From: Rhizobiaceae bacterium
GTDB lineage: Bacteria; Pseudomonadota; Alphaproteobacteria; Rhizobiales; Rhizobiaceae
DNA length: 64,000 nt
Assembly: GCA_017643025.1 (NCBI GenBank)
Contig: JAEPOG010000001.1
Span: 62,001-126,000, forward strand
Direction: 5' to 3'
The notes beneath the pieces are model-generated. The model did not search any database and was not told where the DNA came from. It worked only from the letters and a program-made list of their open reading frames with translations. A program made the translations under genes and the position numbers. Every line of letters starts with the position of its first letter. Positions within the stretch are counted from its first letter, which is position 1. Positions 54,021 through 63,662 of this stretch are shown here, in pieces.

Positions 54021-55286
54021 ATGAAAACGAAAACTGTGCTTGCAGCCCTGGCAGCGGGGCTTCTGTCGACATCCGCCGCACTGGCGGGCGACGTACGGGT
54101 GATGTGGTACTCGGACGGTGTCGAAGGCGAGGTCATCCAGGATCTGCTCAACCGCTTCATGGAGCAGAATCCGGATATCAATGTCATTCTGGACAACGTC
54201 GCTTATCAGGTGATCCAGGAGCAGTTGCCGATCGAGCTCGAAGCAGGTCGCGGACCCGACATCGCGCGCGTCACCAACATCAAGGCGCTGGCGCATCACT
54301 GGCTCGACCTGACGCCGCACATCGCCGATCCCGAATATTGGCGCACCAATCTTGGCGAGCAGTTCGACTGGATGCGGCCGGACGGTTCCGACGCCATTCC
54401 GGGCTTCATGACCCAGCTGACGCTGACCGGCGGCTTCGCCAACAAGACGCTGTTCGAGCAGGCGGGCGTCGAAATCCCGGGTGCCGACGCGACCTGGGAT
54501 GAATGGGTCGAGGCGGCCGGCAAGGTGCAGGACAGCCAGCAGCTCAACGCGGCCTTTGCCATCGACCGCAGCGGCCACCGCATTTCGGGTCCGAATGTGT
54601 CACATGGCGCCAACTACATCGCCGCCGACCGCACGCCCGCGCCTGTTGACGACGGGGTCAAGGCCTTTGCCGCGAAGCTGGTCGAGTGGACCGAAAGCGG
54701 CCGCATGAACAAGGAGACCTGGGTTTCCGCCGCCGGCACGACCTACCGCGCGGGCGCCGAGGACTTCATAAACGCCCAGATAGCCTACTACTATTCAGGC
54801 AGCTGGCAGATCGCCAACCTGTCGACCAAGATCGGCGACTCGTTCGACTGGGTAGCAACCGGTTCGCCCTGCGGCCCGGCGGCCTGCTCGGGCTTGCCGG
54901 GCGGCGCAGCGCTGGTCGGCATCAAATACACCCAGAACCCGGACGATGTCGGCAAGGTGATGGATTATCTGGCCAGTGAGGACGTCGTGCGCGAGTTCAC
55001 CGAACGCACCCTGTTCCTGCCCGCCCACAAGGGCGTCATCGCCGGCCCGATCGACTTCAAGACCGACGATCCGAACGTCAAGGGCGCGCTCAACGCCTTC
55101 GTCAAGGCGACGACGCAGGTGCATCCCAATGCCGGCGCGCTGCCGGCATGGAAGTGGGGTTCGGCCTACTACGGCGCGCTGGTTACGCGCATCAGCCAGG
55201 TGATGGCCGGCGAGCTCTCGCTCGAAGACGCCTACGCCCGCATCGACGAGGACATCGCGGCCCAGGTCGCGGAGGCTTCGAAGTAA
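54021..55286 (+). CDS. Sugar ABC transporter substrate-binding protein (CUT1)
   Basis: A 421-aa periplasmic solute-binding protein. The signal peptide ends AALAG-D (about 22). The mature protein has the family 1 sugar-binding pattern (QNPDINVILDNVAY, ELEAGRGPDIARVTN, WDEWVEAAGKV and late PAWKWGSAYYGALVTRISQVM). GSPCGPAACSGLPGG carries two cysteines four residues apart in the C-terminal lobe, which may form a disulfide near the ligand cleft. GGAGGAG before the second ATG fixes the start at 54021. The context suggests that the ligand is an acidic oligosaccharide. Confidence 0.92.
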   Translation: MKTKTVLAALAAGLLSTSAALAGDVRVMWYSDGVEGEVIQDLLNRFMEQNPDINVILDNVAYQVIQEQLPIELEAGRGPDIARVTNIKALAHHWLDLTPHIADPEYWRTNLGEQFDWMRPDGSDAIPGFMTQLTLTGGFANKTLFEQAGVEIPGADATWDEWVEAAGKVQDSQQLNAAFAIDRSGHRISGPNVSHGANYIAADRTPAPVDDGVKAFAAKLVEWTESGRMNKETWVSAAGTTYRAGAEDFINAQIAYYYSGSWQIANLSTKIGDSFDWVATGSPCGPAACSGLPGGAALVGIKYTQNPDDVGKVMDYLASEDVVREFTERTLFLPAHKGVIAGPIDFKTDDPNVKGALNAFVKATTQVHPNAGALPAWKWGSAYYGALVTRISQVMAGELSLEDAYARIDEDIAAQVAEASK

Positions 55287-55304
55287 GGCTACGTTTCCGG
55301 CTTG

Positions 55305-56327
55305 ATGGAAACGGACAGAACCAGCATCGCATCGCAGGCCGGCGCCATGATATTGGCGCCGGTCGGCTGGCTTGCGCGGGTGCTCGACCCGCCACTGCGG
55401 GCGCTGCAACGCGTCGGCGGCCGCAACGGCATGGCGATCTTCTTCGTCGCGCCGAACATGTTGATCTTCGGCATCTTCGTGCTGATCCCGCTGGTCATCA
55501 ACTTTGCCTATTCGATGACCGGCGGCGGCGCGCTTTTCCTAGGCGACCGCATTTTCGTCGGCGGCGAGCAATATGGCCGCCTGTTCGACTGCGGCAACTA
55601 TCTCGAACCCAATTCCTGCCGCGAGGACCTGTTCTGGACTGCGGTCTGGAACACCGTGTTCTTCGTGGTGCTGCAAGTGGCGCTAATGGTCGGCGTGGCG
55701 CTGATCACCGCTCTGATCCTCAATCGCGACCTGAAGGCGCGCAGTTTCTGGCGCGCCGTCTTCTTCTTTCCGGTGCTGCTGTCGCCGGTGGTCGTCGGCC
55801 TGATCTGGCGCTGGATTCTGCAGCGCCAGGGCCTGCTGAACTACATGATCTATGAACTCGGCTTCGATCCCATCAACTGGCTGGTCGAGCGCAATTGGGC
55901 TTTCGCCGCCGCGATCAGCGTATCGGTCTGGGCGCATATGGGCTTCTACGCCCTGATCCTGCTTGCAGGCCTTCAGGCCATTCCCAAGGACCTCTACGAG
56001 GCGGCGGAGATGGACGGCACCCGCCCTGCCCGCGTCTTCTGGCGCATCACGCTGCCCCTTCTCGCACCCAACCTGCTCGTCGTGCTGGTGCTGACACTGA
56101 TCCGCGCCGTGCAGATATTCGACGAGGTCTATGTGCTCACCGGCGGCGGCCCGGGCACGAGCACGCTGTTCATCACGCAATACATCTACGAGGTCGGTTT
56201 CGCCTCGCTGCTGCGCAATCCGGGACTGGCCTCTGCGGCCTCGATCCTGATGGGCGCGGTGCTGGTGGTGCTGACCCTGTTCCAGCTGGGCATTGCCCGG
56301 CGCGGCGAGCGACGGAGTGCGAAATGA
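55305..56327 (+). CDS. Sugar ABC transporter permease (MalF-like)
   Basis: A 340-aa inner-membrane subunit of a CUT1 importer with about six helices. The EAA loop is EAAEMDGTRPARVFWRITLPLL. The first periplasmic loop (LFDCGNYLEPNSCRED) has two cysteines, so a disulfide is likely. It begins 18 bases after the binding protein stop; the ATG at 55305 is used, directly after a TTG. It overlaps the second permease by four bases (ATGA). Confidence 0.93.
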   Translation: METDRTSIASQAGAMILAPVGWLARVLDPPLRALQRVGGRNGMAIFFVAPNMLIFGIFVLIPLVINFAYSMTGGGALFLGDRIFVGGEQYGRLFDCGNYLEPNSCREDLFWTAVWNTVFFVVLQVALMVGVALITALILNRDLKARSFWRAVFFFPVLLSPVVVGLIWRWILQRQGLLNYMIYELGFDPINWLVERNWAFAAAISVSVWAHMGFYALILLAGLQAIPKDLYEAAEMDGTRPARVFWRITLPLLAPNLLVVLVLTLIRAVQIFDEVYVLTGGGPGTSTLFITQYIYEVGFASLLRNPGLASAASILMGAVLVVLTLFQLGIARRGERRSAK

Positions 56328-57376
56328 GAAACGTCTCCGCATTCCTGCTTCGCCGGCGCGGCGGCCGCGGCTGGCACTGGACCGACATCTTCACCTGGTT
56401 CTGGCTGATCGCCGGCTTCCTGGTGATGTTCGGCCCGGCCGTGTGGCTGGTGAATTCGTCCTTCAAGACGCCGGCCGCACTGGCCGAATTCCCGCCGACA
56501 ATTCTGCCTTATGTGACGGCCGAAACCGTGGTCGAAGGGTACGACAAGCCGCTGCCGCTCTACGAAGTCAAATTGCCGGACGGCACCGTGCAAGTGCTGG
56601 CCGAGGTGCGCCGCATCGGCATCGTGGCGCAGATGGTGGACCCGGAAAATCCCGGCGAGATCATCAAGGTCAACATCCAGGACCGGACGCCGAAGCGCAG
56701 CGTGTCCTTCGCCTTCGACAATTATGTGCGCCCGCTCGTCGTCAACGATTTCGTGCTCTATCTGCAGAATTCGGTCTTCGTCACCGTGATGGCGACGCTG
56801 ATCACGCTGCTGACCAACTCGATGGCGGCGTTTGCGCTGTCGAAATACAATTTCCGCGGCCGATCGGCCGTCATGATGCTGATCGTCGCAACCCTGATGG
56901 TACCGCTGTCGGTCATTCTCGTGCCGCTCTATTCGGTCATCTCGGCGATGGGCCTGTTCAACTCGCTTTGGGGTGTCATTCTGCCGACGGTCGCCACCCC
57001 CACCGGGGTCTTCATGCTCCGTCAGTACATGCTTACCATTCCCGACGAACTGATAGACGCGGCGCGCATGGACAAGGCGTCGGAGTGGCAGATCTACTGG
57101 CGCATCATCCTGCCGCTGACCGCGCCGGCGCTCGCCGTGCTCGCAATCTTCTCGGTCGTCTGGCGGTGGAACGACTTCCTCTGGCCGCTGATCGTGCTGT
57201 CGCGCAAGGAGCTGTACACCTTGCAGGTCGGGCTCAACACCTATGCCGGCGAGCTCAACGTGCAGTGGCACTACATCCTCGCAATGACCGTCGTGACGAT
57301 GATCCCGGTCGTGCTGGTGTTCGTATTCCTGCAGCGTTTCATCACCACCGGCATCGCCGGCACCGGCCTGAAATAG
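56324..57376 (+). CDS. Sugar ABC transporter permease (MalG-like) with enlarged periplasmic loop
   Basis: A 350-aa inner-membrane subunit of the CUT1 importer, longer than the usual 270-300 aa. The extra length is a hydrophilic, beta-rich loop between TM1 and TM2 (about residues 55-140, including LYEVKLPDGTVQVL and GEIIKVNIQDRTPK). The EAA loop DAARMDKASEWQIYWRIILP and the C-terminal helices are standard. The ATG overlaps the previous stop (ATGA). The loop may touch the binding protein or the substrate. Confidence 0.93.
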   Translation: MRNVSAFLLRRRGGRGWHWTDIFTWFWLIAGFLVMFGPAVWLVNSSFKTPAALAEFPPTILPYVTAETVVEGYDKPLPLYEVKLPDGTVQVLAEVRRIGIVAQMVDPENPGEIIKVNIQDRTPKRSVSFAFDNYVRPLVVNDFVLYLQNSVFVTVMATLITLLTNSMAAFALSKYNFRGRSAVMMLIVATLMVPLSVILVPLYSVISAMGLFNSLWGVILPTVATPTGVFMLRQYMLTIPDELIDAARMDKASEWQIYWRIILPLTAPALAVLAIFSVVWRWNDFLWPLIVLSRKELYTLQVGLNTYAGELNVQWHYILAMTVVTMIPVVLVFVFLQRFITTGIAGTGLK

Positions 57377-57385
57377 GGGGCATCC

Positions 57386-58384
57386 ATGAGCCGCATCACC
57401 CTCACGGATGTCTCGCGGTCGTTCGGCAGCGTCAAGGTGCTGCACGACATCAATCTCGACATTCGCGACGGCGAACTGATCGTGTTCGTCGGTCCGTCAG
57501 GCTGTGGAAAATCGACTTTGCTGAGGCTCATCGCCGGCCTCGACCGCCCCACGTCGGGCAAGATCGCCATCAACGGCGAGGACGTGACGCGCGTCGCCGC
57601 CGCCGATCGCGGGCTGGCGATGGTGTTCCAGTCTTACGCGCTCTACCCGCATATGAGCGTGCGCCAGAACCTCGCTTTCGGGCTTGAGAACGCACGCATG
57701 CCGAAGCCCGAAATCGAGCAGCGCATCGCCGAGGCCGCGCGCATGCTCAACATCGAGCCTTATCTCGACCGCCGCCCAGGCCAGCTCTCGGGCGGCCAGC
57801 GCCAACGCGTTGCGATCGGGCGCGCCATCGTGCGCAACCCGACCGCCTTCCTGCTCGACGAGCCGCTGTCGAACCTCGACGCAGAGCTGCGCATTTCGAC
57901 CCGCGCGGAACTGGCCGCGCTCCACGAGCGCCTGTCGGCCACGATGATCTACGTGACCCACGACCAGATCGAGGCGATGACGCTGGCAGACCGCATCGTG
58001 GTGCTACGCGACGGGCGCATCGAACAGGTCGGAACGCCGCTCGATCTTTACAACAAGCCGGCCAATCTGTTCGTCGCCGGTTTCATCGGCGCGCCGCGCA
58101 TGAATTTCCTGCCCTCGGACAAGCTGCCCGGCACAGCGGGTTCAACGGTGGGCATCCGGCCGCAGCATCTGCGCGCCGCCGACGGCAAGGCGAAACTGAA
58201 AGCCAAGGTCACTCTCGTCGAGGCACTAGGCTACGAAACGGTCGTGCACGGACTGCTCGACGACCTGCCGCTGCTGGCCGTCCTGCCTGGGCAGAAATCG
58301 TTCGAAGCCGGCGATACGATCGCACTCACCTACGATGCGGAAAATCTACACGCCTTCGACGAGCAAGGTCAGCGCGTGGACTGA
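57386..58384 (+). CDS. Sugar ABC transporter ATP-binding protein (UgpC/MalK-like)
   Basis: A 332-aa cytoplasmic ATPase that powers the preceding permeases. Walker A is GPSGCGKSTLLRL, the Q-loop is in VFQSYALYPHM, the signature is LSGGQRQRVAIGRAI, Walker B is FLLDEPLSNLD and the H-loop is VTHDQIEAMTLA. A C-terminal TOBE regulatory domain (about 235-330) includes GIRPQHLR. It completes the five-gene transport and sugar-processing operon; the next gene is on the other strand. Confidence 0.95.
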   Translation: MSRITLTDVSRSFGSVKVLHDINLDIRDGELIVFVGPSGCGKSTLLRLIAGLDRPTSGKIAINGEDVTRVAAADRGLAMVFQSYALYPHMSVRQNLAFGLENARMPKPEIEQRIAEAARMLNIEPYLDRRPGQLSGGQRQRVAIGRAIVRNPTAFLLDEPLSNLDAELRISTRAELAALHERLSATMIYVTHDQIEAMTLADRIVVLRDGRIEQVGTPLDLYNKPANLFVAGFIGAPRMNFLPSDKLPGTAGSTVGIRPQHLRAADGKAKLKAKVTLVEALGYETVVHGLLDDLPLLAVLPGQKSFEAGDTIALTYDAENLHAFDEQGQRVD

Positions 58385-58401
58385 GGCGATATCCTGCTCC
58401 G

Positions 58402-59307
58402 CTAACCGGCTGATCCGATCGTGCCGGCGAAGAATTCCAGCACGGCCTGCCGCATCGCAGGGCTTTCCTGATGCCCTGTCTCGGCCTCGCGATGCACGAC
58501 CAGCGCATCGCTAGCTCCCTCTGACGCATATGCCTCTCGGGTCTCGGCCAGCGCACGATCTACCGCCTGCGGCGGCGTCAGCTCATCCCGGTCGCCAATG
58601 CCAATCAACTGCGGGCGCGGCGCGATCAGTCCGGCGGTCTCGCCGTTCGAGGCGGCGTTCAGCAGGCCGGGGACCGTCAGGTAAATACCGTGCAGGTCGT
58701 GCGCGCCGGTCTCGATCAGCAATTCAAAGTCGGCGTAGCAGCACAGATGCGCGACCGCGGCGATGCGCGGCTCGACCGCCGCCAGCCAGTAGCCGAAGGT
58801 GGCGCCCATCGAAATGCCGAAGGCGCCGATCCGGCTGGTGTCGACGAAAGGCTGCGCTGCGAGCCAGTCCAGCGCCGACGCCTGCTCGCCAAGCATCTGA
58901 CCCGCCAGCGACTTGCCGCGCCACAGCCTCGCCTTGGCGAGCGCGCTTTCGGTTTGCGTCGCACGCCCGCCGAAGCCGGGCATGTCGATGGCAAGCGCGA
59001 CATATCCAAGGCGCGCAAACACCGGCCCGAGCGGGCCCTGCAAGGCCGGGCGTCCGTCCAGCAATTCGCTTGCGCCGATGGGGTAGCGGTTGCCGTGCGC
59101 ATGGAGATAGAGGATCGCCGGAGCCGGGTCATCGCTTTCCGGGCGCGTCAGTATCGCCGGCGCGGCTTCGCCGTCATTGGTGCGAAAGACGAGGTTTTCG
59201 ACGACGAAGCCGTCCGCCTCCGCGGCCTCGCGCTTTTCGAGAGCTAGAGGATGCTCTCCAATCTCGAACAGGCGGGATAGCTCTGAGACAGACGGGCGAT
59301 CGCTCAC
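58402..59307 (-). CDS. Dienelactone hydrolase/acetyl esterase-like alpha/beta hydrolase
   Basis: A 301-aa alpha/beta hydrolase with LYLHAHGNRYP, DMPGFGGRA, nucleophile elbow FGISMGATFGYW, an acid in GIGDRDELTPP and the His in ETGHQES. The organisation resembles the acetyl-xylan-esterase/DLH-like group, so it may deacylate a sugar; this would fit the neighbouring locus, but it lies on the opposite strand. The start is a GTG that overlaps the stop of the upstream small membrane protein (GTGA). Confidence 0.85.
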   Translation of the reverse strand: MSDRPSVSELSRLFEIGEHPLALEKREAAEADGFVVENLVFRTNDGEAAPAILTRPESDDPAPAILYLHAHGNRYPIGASELLDGRPALQGPLGPVFARLGYVALAIDMPGFGGRATQTESALAKARLWRGKSLAGQMLGEQASALDWLAAQPFVDTSRIGAFGISMGATFGYWLAAVEPRIAAVAHLCCYADFELLIETGAHDLHGIYLTVPGLLNAASNGETAGLIAPRPQLIGIGDRDELTPPQAVDRALAETREAYASEGASDALVVHREAETGHQESPAMRQAVLEFFAGTIGSAG

Positions 59308-59528
59308 TCGGCGTTCTCGTCCTTTTCGACCGGGTCACGCGGATCGAACGCGATGAAGAAGCCGTAGAAGGCGTATGCGCCAATGCCGCAGAACAGCGTG
59401 CCCCAGGCCGGAGACCCGGCGGTGAATTCGAACGCCCCCCACGCCAGCGTAGCCACGACGATCAGCACCCTGATCCACAGCGGCTTGAAGAACGAGTCGT
59501 TGAGGTCGAATGCCTTCTTGATGCTCAC
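59304..59528 (-). CDS. Small two-helix membrane protein (DUF3329-like)
   Basis: A 74-aa protein starting at GTG (SIKKAFDLNDSFFKPLW) with two hydrophobic helices (RVLIVVATLAWGAFEF and GTLFCGIGAYAFYGFFIAF) and an acidic C-terminus. It resembles small DUF3329-type proteins of Rhizobiales; the function is unknown. It is coupled to the downstream esterase by a 4-base overlap. A longer frame to 59588 adds a basic stretch without support. Confidence 0.65.
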   Translation of the reverse strand: MSIKKAFDLNDSFFKPLWIRVLIVVATLAWGAFEFTAGSPAWGTLFCGIGAYAFYGFFIAFDPRDPVEKDENAE

Positions 59529-59656
59529 CTGGTCTGTCCCGCGTCGCCTTGCGAGAACCATACATCGCGTGCGGCGGCGTACAAGCATGCGCTTCGGGTG
59601 CAGTACGCGCCGGCGCGTGCTAACCCGAGTCTATCGCGGATTCGAACGGATCGCAC

Positions 59657-60781
59657 ATGGAAGCGCAATGGGCCGTCGGCCTGATGACCGGAACAGTGCT
59701 GGACGGAAATATCGATATCGCCATGGTGAAAACCGACGGCGAGACGATCGCCGAGTTCGGGCCGTGGGAACTGGCGCCCTACCCGGCCGGCCTGCGCGAC
59801 CTGTTGGCCGATACACTTGCAGCGGCCCGCAAATGGGCCTTTGACGGCCCAGAGCCGGCGATATTCCGCGAGGCCGAAGCCGCTTTAACGGAGGCGCAGG
59901 CAAATGCAGTGAAGGCGTTCCTCGCTCGGCACGGCTTCAAGGCCGCCGATATCGCCGCGATCGGCTTTCACGGCCAGACCGTGCTGCACCGCGCTCCGGC
60001 GAACGGCGTTGCCGGCTGCACGCGTCAGCTCGGCGATGGACCACTCATGGCCCGAATTACCGGCACCGACGTTGTCTACGATTTCAGATCGGCAGACGTT
60101 GCCGCGGGCGGTCAGGGCGCGCCGTTGGCGCCGTCCTATCACCGCGCCATGCTGAAGCGGATCGGCGCGGGACCTGAAACCGCGATCCTCAATCTCGGCG
60201 GCGTCGCCAACATCACATGGTGCGACGGCGACACGGTCGTCGGCTTCGACACCGGCCCGGCCAACGCGCCGGTCAATGACTGGGTGCGCAGCCACACAGG
60301 TGCCGACATGGACCGCGACGGCGAGATCGCAGCCACCGGCACGGTCGACGAAGACCGGTTGACCGACCTCCTCCGCCATCCCTGGCTGGCGCAGAGCTAT
60401 CCCAAGTCGCTCGACCGCTTCGATTTCCCGGCGGCGATGGCTGACGGCAAGAGCCTCGCCGACGGCGCGGCGTTGCTGACGGCATTCTCCGCTTCGGCGG
60501 TCGGCAAGGCGCTGGACCTGTTGCCGAAACGGCCGAAGCGCCTCGTGGTCTGCGGCGGCGGCCGCAGAAATCCGACACTGATGCTCGAGATCGCTAAGCG
60601 CGCGCGTGTAGATGCAGTGCCAGCGGAGCAGGTCGACCTGCGCGGCGACGCAGTCGAGGCAGAATGTTTCGCCTATCTCGCGATCCGTTCTTTGCGCGGC
60701 CTGCCGCAAAGCTACCCGCTGACTACTGGCGTCAGCGCGCCGATGGCCGGCGGCGTTCTGGCAAAGGCGCCGCGCGCCTAG
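59657..60781 (+). CDS. anmK: Anhydro-N-acetylmuramic acid kinase
   Basis: Phosphorylates 1,6-anhydro-MurNAc with ring opening during peptidoglycan recycling. A 374-aa ASKHA-fold kinase: the phosphate-1 motif is [24 protein letters not shown] follows, [15 protein letters not shown] contains the catalytic Asp, and the C-terminal [11 protein letters not shown] is the adenosine-binding loop. No other recycling gene is near. It ends in a 4-base convergent overlap with the ammonia-lyase. Confidence 0.95.
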   Translation: MEAQWAVGLMTGTVLDGNIDIAMVKTDGETIAEFGPWELAPYPAGLRDLLADTLAAARKWAFDGPEPAIFREAEAALTEAQANAVKAFLARHGFKAADIAAIGFHGQTVLHRAPANGVAGCTRQLGDGPLMARITGTDVVYDFRSADVAAGGQGAPLAPSYHRAMLKRIGAGPETAILNLGGVANITWCDGDTVVGFDTGPANAPVNDWVRSHTGADMDRDGEIAATGTVDEDRLTDLLRHPWLAQSYPKSLDRFDFPAAMADGKSLADGAALLTAFSASAVGKALDLLPKRPKRLVVCGGGRRNPTLMLEIAKRARVDAVPAEQVDLRGDAVEAECFAYLAIRSLRGLPQSYPLTTGVSAPMAGGVLAKAPRA

Positions 60782-62430
60782 CTGAACGATACTTTCCGCG
60801 CCCGAAGCCGGTCGGAAACGCCGCGCACGGCATCGAGAACCGGACCGCCTGCGGTCATCGCCGCGATCACGCCCTCCACCTTGGGCTGGATCGTTTCGTC
60901 CAGATCATTCCAGTGCAGCGGCCGAGCGGAATCAGGGTCGCCGAACGCGGCCTTGCGCGCTGCCTCGTAAATGCCCGCCGTCGCGGGCGAAAGCACGGTG
61001 CGCGCGTCGAAGCTGTCCGCCATCAGCTTTGAACGCAGTTCCACTGCCTGCACTGCACAGACAAGTGCGACGGCCAGATAGTGGCCGAAGACATCGAGCT
61101 GCTCGCGCGCCAGATTGGCGGCGTTCATCGCCTGGCTGTTGATGTTCTGGTTGAACTGCTCGGCATGGGTCGGGAACCGGTCGATGACCGACTGACCATA
61201 GTAGCTGATCAGCGGCGCCATCTGGTTGCCGCCGATCTGCAGCGACTTCAGCCCGACATGCACGCCGGGTTCTGCATTGCCGACCAGCGACGGGTTGAGG
61301 CCGTAGTTGAACTCCGGCGTCATCAGTAGCGCGATCTGCGCGTCGATGTGCTTGGCCACCAGCCCGATGTGGAAGCGCAGCTGGTCCATCGCCACGCCGG
61401 CATATTGCGCGAGGAAATTGCCGGTGTGGAAAACTTCGCCATTGTCGGCGTCGATCAGCGGGTTGTCGTTGGCGCAGTTCGCCTCGATCTCGACCTGGCC
61501 GGCAGCCATCGCCAGACCGTCCACGACCGGACCGAGGAACTGCGGCAGGCAGCGCAGCGAATAGCGGTCCTGGATGAGCTTGCCTATGCGGTGGCCGCGA
61601 TCGCCGGCGGCTTCGTCGCGGATGATCTTCGACCCTTCGACAAGCTTGGCCATCACGGCGGCGACGAATATCTGCCCAGGATGCGGTTTCACCTGGTGGA
61701 TGAAGGGCGCGAAACTCTGGCTGGTCGACAGCATCGCCTGCGCGAACAGTGCATGGATGCCGAGCGAAAGCGCGACGAGGTCGAAAGCCCTGTCGGTCGC
61801 GTTGGCGGCAACGCCGGTACTGGTCCCGGTGCCGTTGTTGAGCGCCAGCCCCTCTTTCGGCTCCAGCTCCAGCGGCGCCAGCCCGAGCTTCTTCAGCGCG
61901 GTGTGTGAATCGACCGACTCGCCGTCCATGTCGACGAGGAATGATGGATCGAGCCCGAGTATCGCGCCGGCAATATATGCCAGCGGCACGAGGTCGCCGC
62001 TCGCCCCGATGGAGCCGCGCTGGTAGACATGCGGCACCGCGTCGGCGTTGAGGAACGTCACGAATCGCTCGATGATCTCGAGCCGGATGCCCGACGCGCC
62101 TTTCACCAGCGAATTGGCCCGAAGAAGCATCGCGGCGCGCACATCCTCGCGCGGCAGCCGCGGCCCGGTCGTGCTCTTGTGGTGCCAGAGCGCTATCTTC
62201 TGCAACTGCTTCAGCTGCTCTGCCGGTACGTAGTGATCGGCCATTCCGCCATAGAGCGTGGTGACGCCGTAGATCTGTTCGCCGCGCTCGACGGCCAACT
62301 CGATGTAGCGTCGTGATCGCTCCACCCGGTCGAGGATAGCTGCATCGCCGGTGAGGCTGACTTTGCCGCCCCTCGCGACGTTGCCGATATCCGCAATGGT
62401 CAGGCCGTCGCCCGAAATCTCGATGGTCAT
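60778..62430 (-). CDS. Aromatic amino acid ammonia-lyase (HAL/PAL/TAL family)
   Basis: A 550-aa MIO-dependent lyase. The Ala-Ser-Gly that forms the MIO group is at 143-145 in [17 protein letters not shown], and the catalytic Tyr is at about 54 in [26 protein letters not shown] and [15 protein letters not shown] match cyanobacterial PAL more closely than canonical HutH, and no hut genes are near. The substrate-selectivity pair is His83-His84 (LWHHKS), whereas PAL has Phe-Leu, TAL His-Leu and HAL Ser-His from what I recall. The substrate is therefore open (Tyr, His, Phe or a derivative). It lies 10 bases after the alcohol dehydrogenase in one operon. Confidence 0.88.
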   Translation of the reverse strand: MTIEISGDGLTIADIGNVARGGKVSLTGDAAILDRVERSRRYIELAVERGEQIYGVTTLYGGMADHYVPAEQLKQLQKIALWHHKSTTGPRLPREDVRAAMLLRANSLVKGASGIRLEIIERFVTFLNADAVPHVYQRGSIGASGDLVPLAYIAGAILGLDPSFLVDMDGESVDSHTALKKLGLAPLELEPKEGLALNNGTGTSTGVAANATDRAFDLVALSLGIHALFAQAMLSTSQSFAPFIHQVKPHPGQIFVAAVMAKLVEGSKIIRDEAAGDRGHRIGKLIQDRYSLRCLPQFLGPVVDGLAMAAGQVEIEANCANDNPLIDADNGEVFHTGNFLAQYAGVAMDQLRFHIGLVAKHIDAQIALLMTPEFNYGLNPSLVGNAEPGVHVGLKSLQIGGNQMAPLISYYGQSVIDRFPTHAEQFNQNINSQAMNAANLAREQLDVFGHYLAVALVCAVQAVELRSKLMADSFDARTVLSPATAGIYEAARKAAFGDPDSARPLHWNDLDETIQPKVEGVIAAMTAGGPVLDAVRGVSDRLRARKVSFS

Positions 62431-62440
62431 GTCGATGCTC

Positions 62441-63598
62441 TCACCAGGCTGCGCGATAAATCGCCAGCGCGTCTTTCTCGGTCACTTCGCGTGGGTTGTT
62501 CACCAGCAATCGTGTCTGGTTCATCGCATCGCGCGCCAGCGTCGGCAGGAAGTCCTCGCCGATGCCGACCTCGCGCAATTTCTGCTGTAGCCCGCAACGC
62601 CGCGAAAGATCTGCCAGCGCCTCGCAGAACGCCTCCGCCCTTTCCTGCCCCTCGAAACGAGCGAGGTCCGGGAAGGCGAAGGGCGCTAGCTCGGCATAAA
62701 CCTGATGCGCGACCTTGGTGTTGAAGCGCAGCACATGCGGCAGCACCAGCGCGTTGGACAGCCCGTGCGGCACGTGGAAATGGCCGCCGATGGGATATGC
62801 CAGCGCATGCACCGCAGCGACAGGCGAGTTGGCGAAAGCCTGCCCCGCCAGCATCGAACCGAGCAGCATGTCGGAGCGCGCCTCGATATCGCTGCCCGTG
62901 TGCACGGCGGTTTCCAGCGCCCGGCCCATCAGCGACAGCGCTTCAACGGCGAGCCGGCGCGAGATCGGGTTGTTGTTGGGGCTGGCCGAAGCATAGGCCT
63001 CGATGGCGTGCACCATGGCGTCGATGCCGGTCGCGGCCGTCACATGCGGCGGCAGGCCTAGCGTCAGTTCGGGGTCGAGTAGGGCGACATCCGGCAAAAT
63101 GACCGGCGACACCACGCCCATCTTCTCGTTGGTGCCGGTGGTGACGATGGAAATCGGCGTGACTTCAGAGCCTGTGCCTGAGGTGGTTGGCACCAGCACC
63201 AGTGGCATTCGCGGCCCTTTTGCGTTGCCGACGCCGTAGGCGCTCTTGAGGTCCTCCTGCCCGCCGGCGAGCAGCGCGGCGAGTTTGGCGACATCGAGTG
63301 ACGAGCCGCCGCCGAGCCCGACGATACCCGTCGCGCCGGCCGCCTTCGCAGCTTCCGCAGCCTCCAGCACGATAGGCTCCGGCGGGTCGGCTTCCACCTT
63401 GGTGAACAGCGTCACGGCAAACCCCGTGCCCTCCAGCGCCTTCACCGCTCTGTCGACGATGCCGGTCGCCACCATGCCGGGATCGGTGACGACAAGGATG
63501 CGCTCACCCAGCTTCTCGCGCGCCACGTCGCCCAATGTCTGGATGACGCCCGGACCGAAGCGGATGCTGGCCGATGTGTTGAATGTAAACGGCTTCAC
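62441..63598 (-). CDS. Iron-containing alcohol dehydrogenase
   Basis: A 385-aa group III dehydrogenase. The cofactor motif is GLGGGSSLDVAK, and the metal-binding regions are GIDAMVHAIEAY (Asp/His) and ALAYPIGGHFHVPHG (two His). The start is GTG with GGGAGG five bases before it. It is in line with the ammonia-lyase (10-base gap) and follows the ferredoxin reductase fragment after 64 bases. It may oxidise or reduce an alcohol or aldehyde of an aromatic-compound pathway, but group III enzymes are broad, so this is inference. Confidence 0.9.
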   Translation of the reverse strand: MKPFTFNTSASIRFGPGVIQTLGDVAREKLGERILVVTDPGMVATGIVDRAVKALEGTGFAVTLFTKVEADPPEPIVLEAAEAAKAAGATGIVGLGGGSSLDVAKLAALLAGGQEDLKSAYGVGNAKGPRMPLVLVPTTSGTGSEVTPISIVTTGTNEKMGVVSPVILPDVALLDPELTLGLPPHVTAATGIDAMVHAIEAYASASPNNNPISRRLAVEALSLMGRALETAVHTGSDIEARSDMLLGSMLAGQAFANSPVAAVHALAYPIGGHFHVPHGLSNALVLPHVLRFNTKVAHQVYAELAPFAFPDLARFEGQERAEAFCEALADLSRRCGLQQKLREVGIGEDFLPTLARDAMNQTRLLVNNPREVTEKDALAIYRAAW

Positions 63599-63662
63599 TC
63601 TGTCCTCCCGAATTGCCGAAGCTTGATAGCGGGGATGCGCGCCATCCGGAAGGGCAACGCGC

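Noticed and set aside
45713..58384. A complete sulfoquinovose monooxygenase (SMO) pathway
   Set aside because: There is no GH31 sulfoquinovosidase, and the importer sits with uronate genes and not with the trio. Only the three-enzyme resemblance is claimed.
60778..62430. Histidine ammonia-lyase hutH
   Set aside because: No hutU, hutI or hutG lies nearby, and the backbone and selectivity residues differ from canonical HutH.
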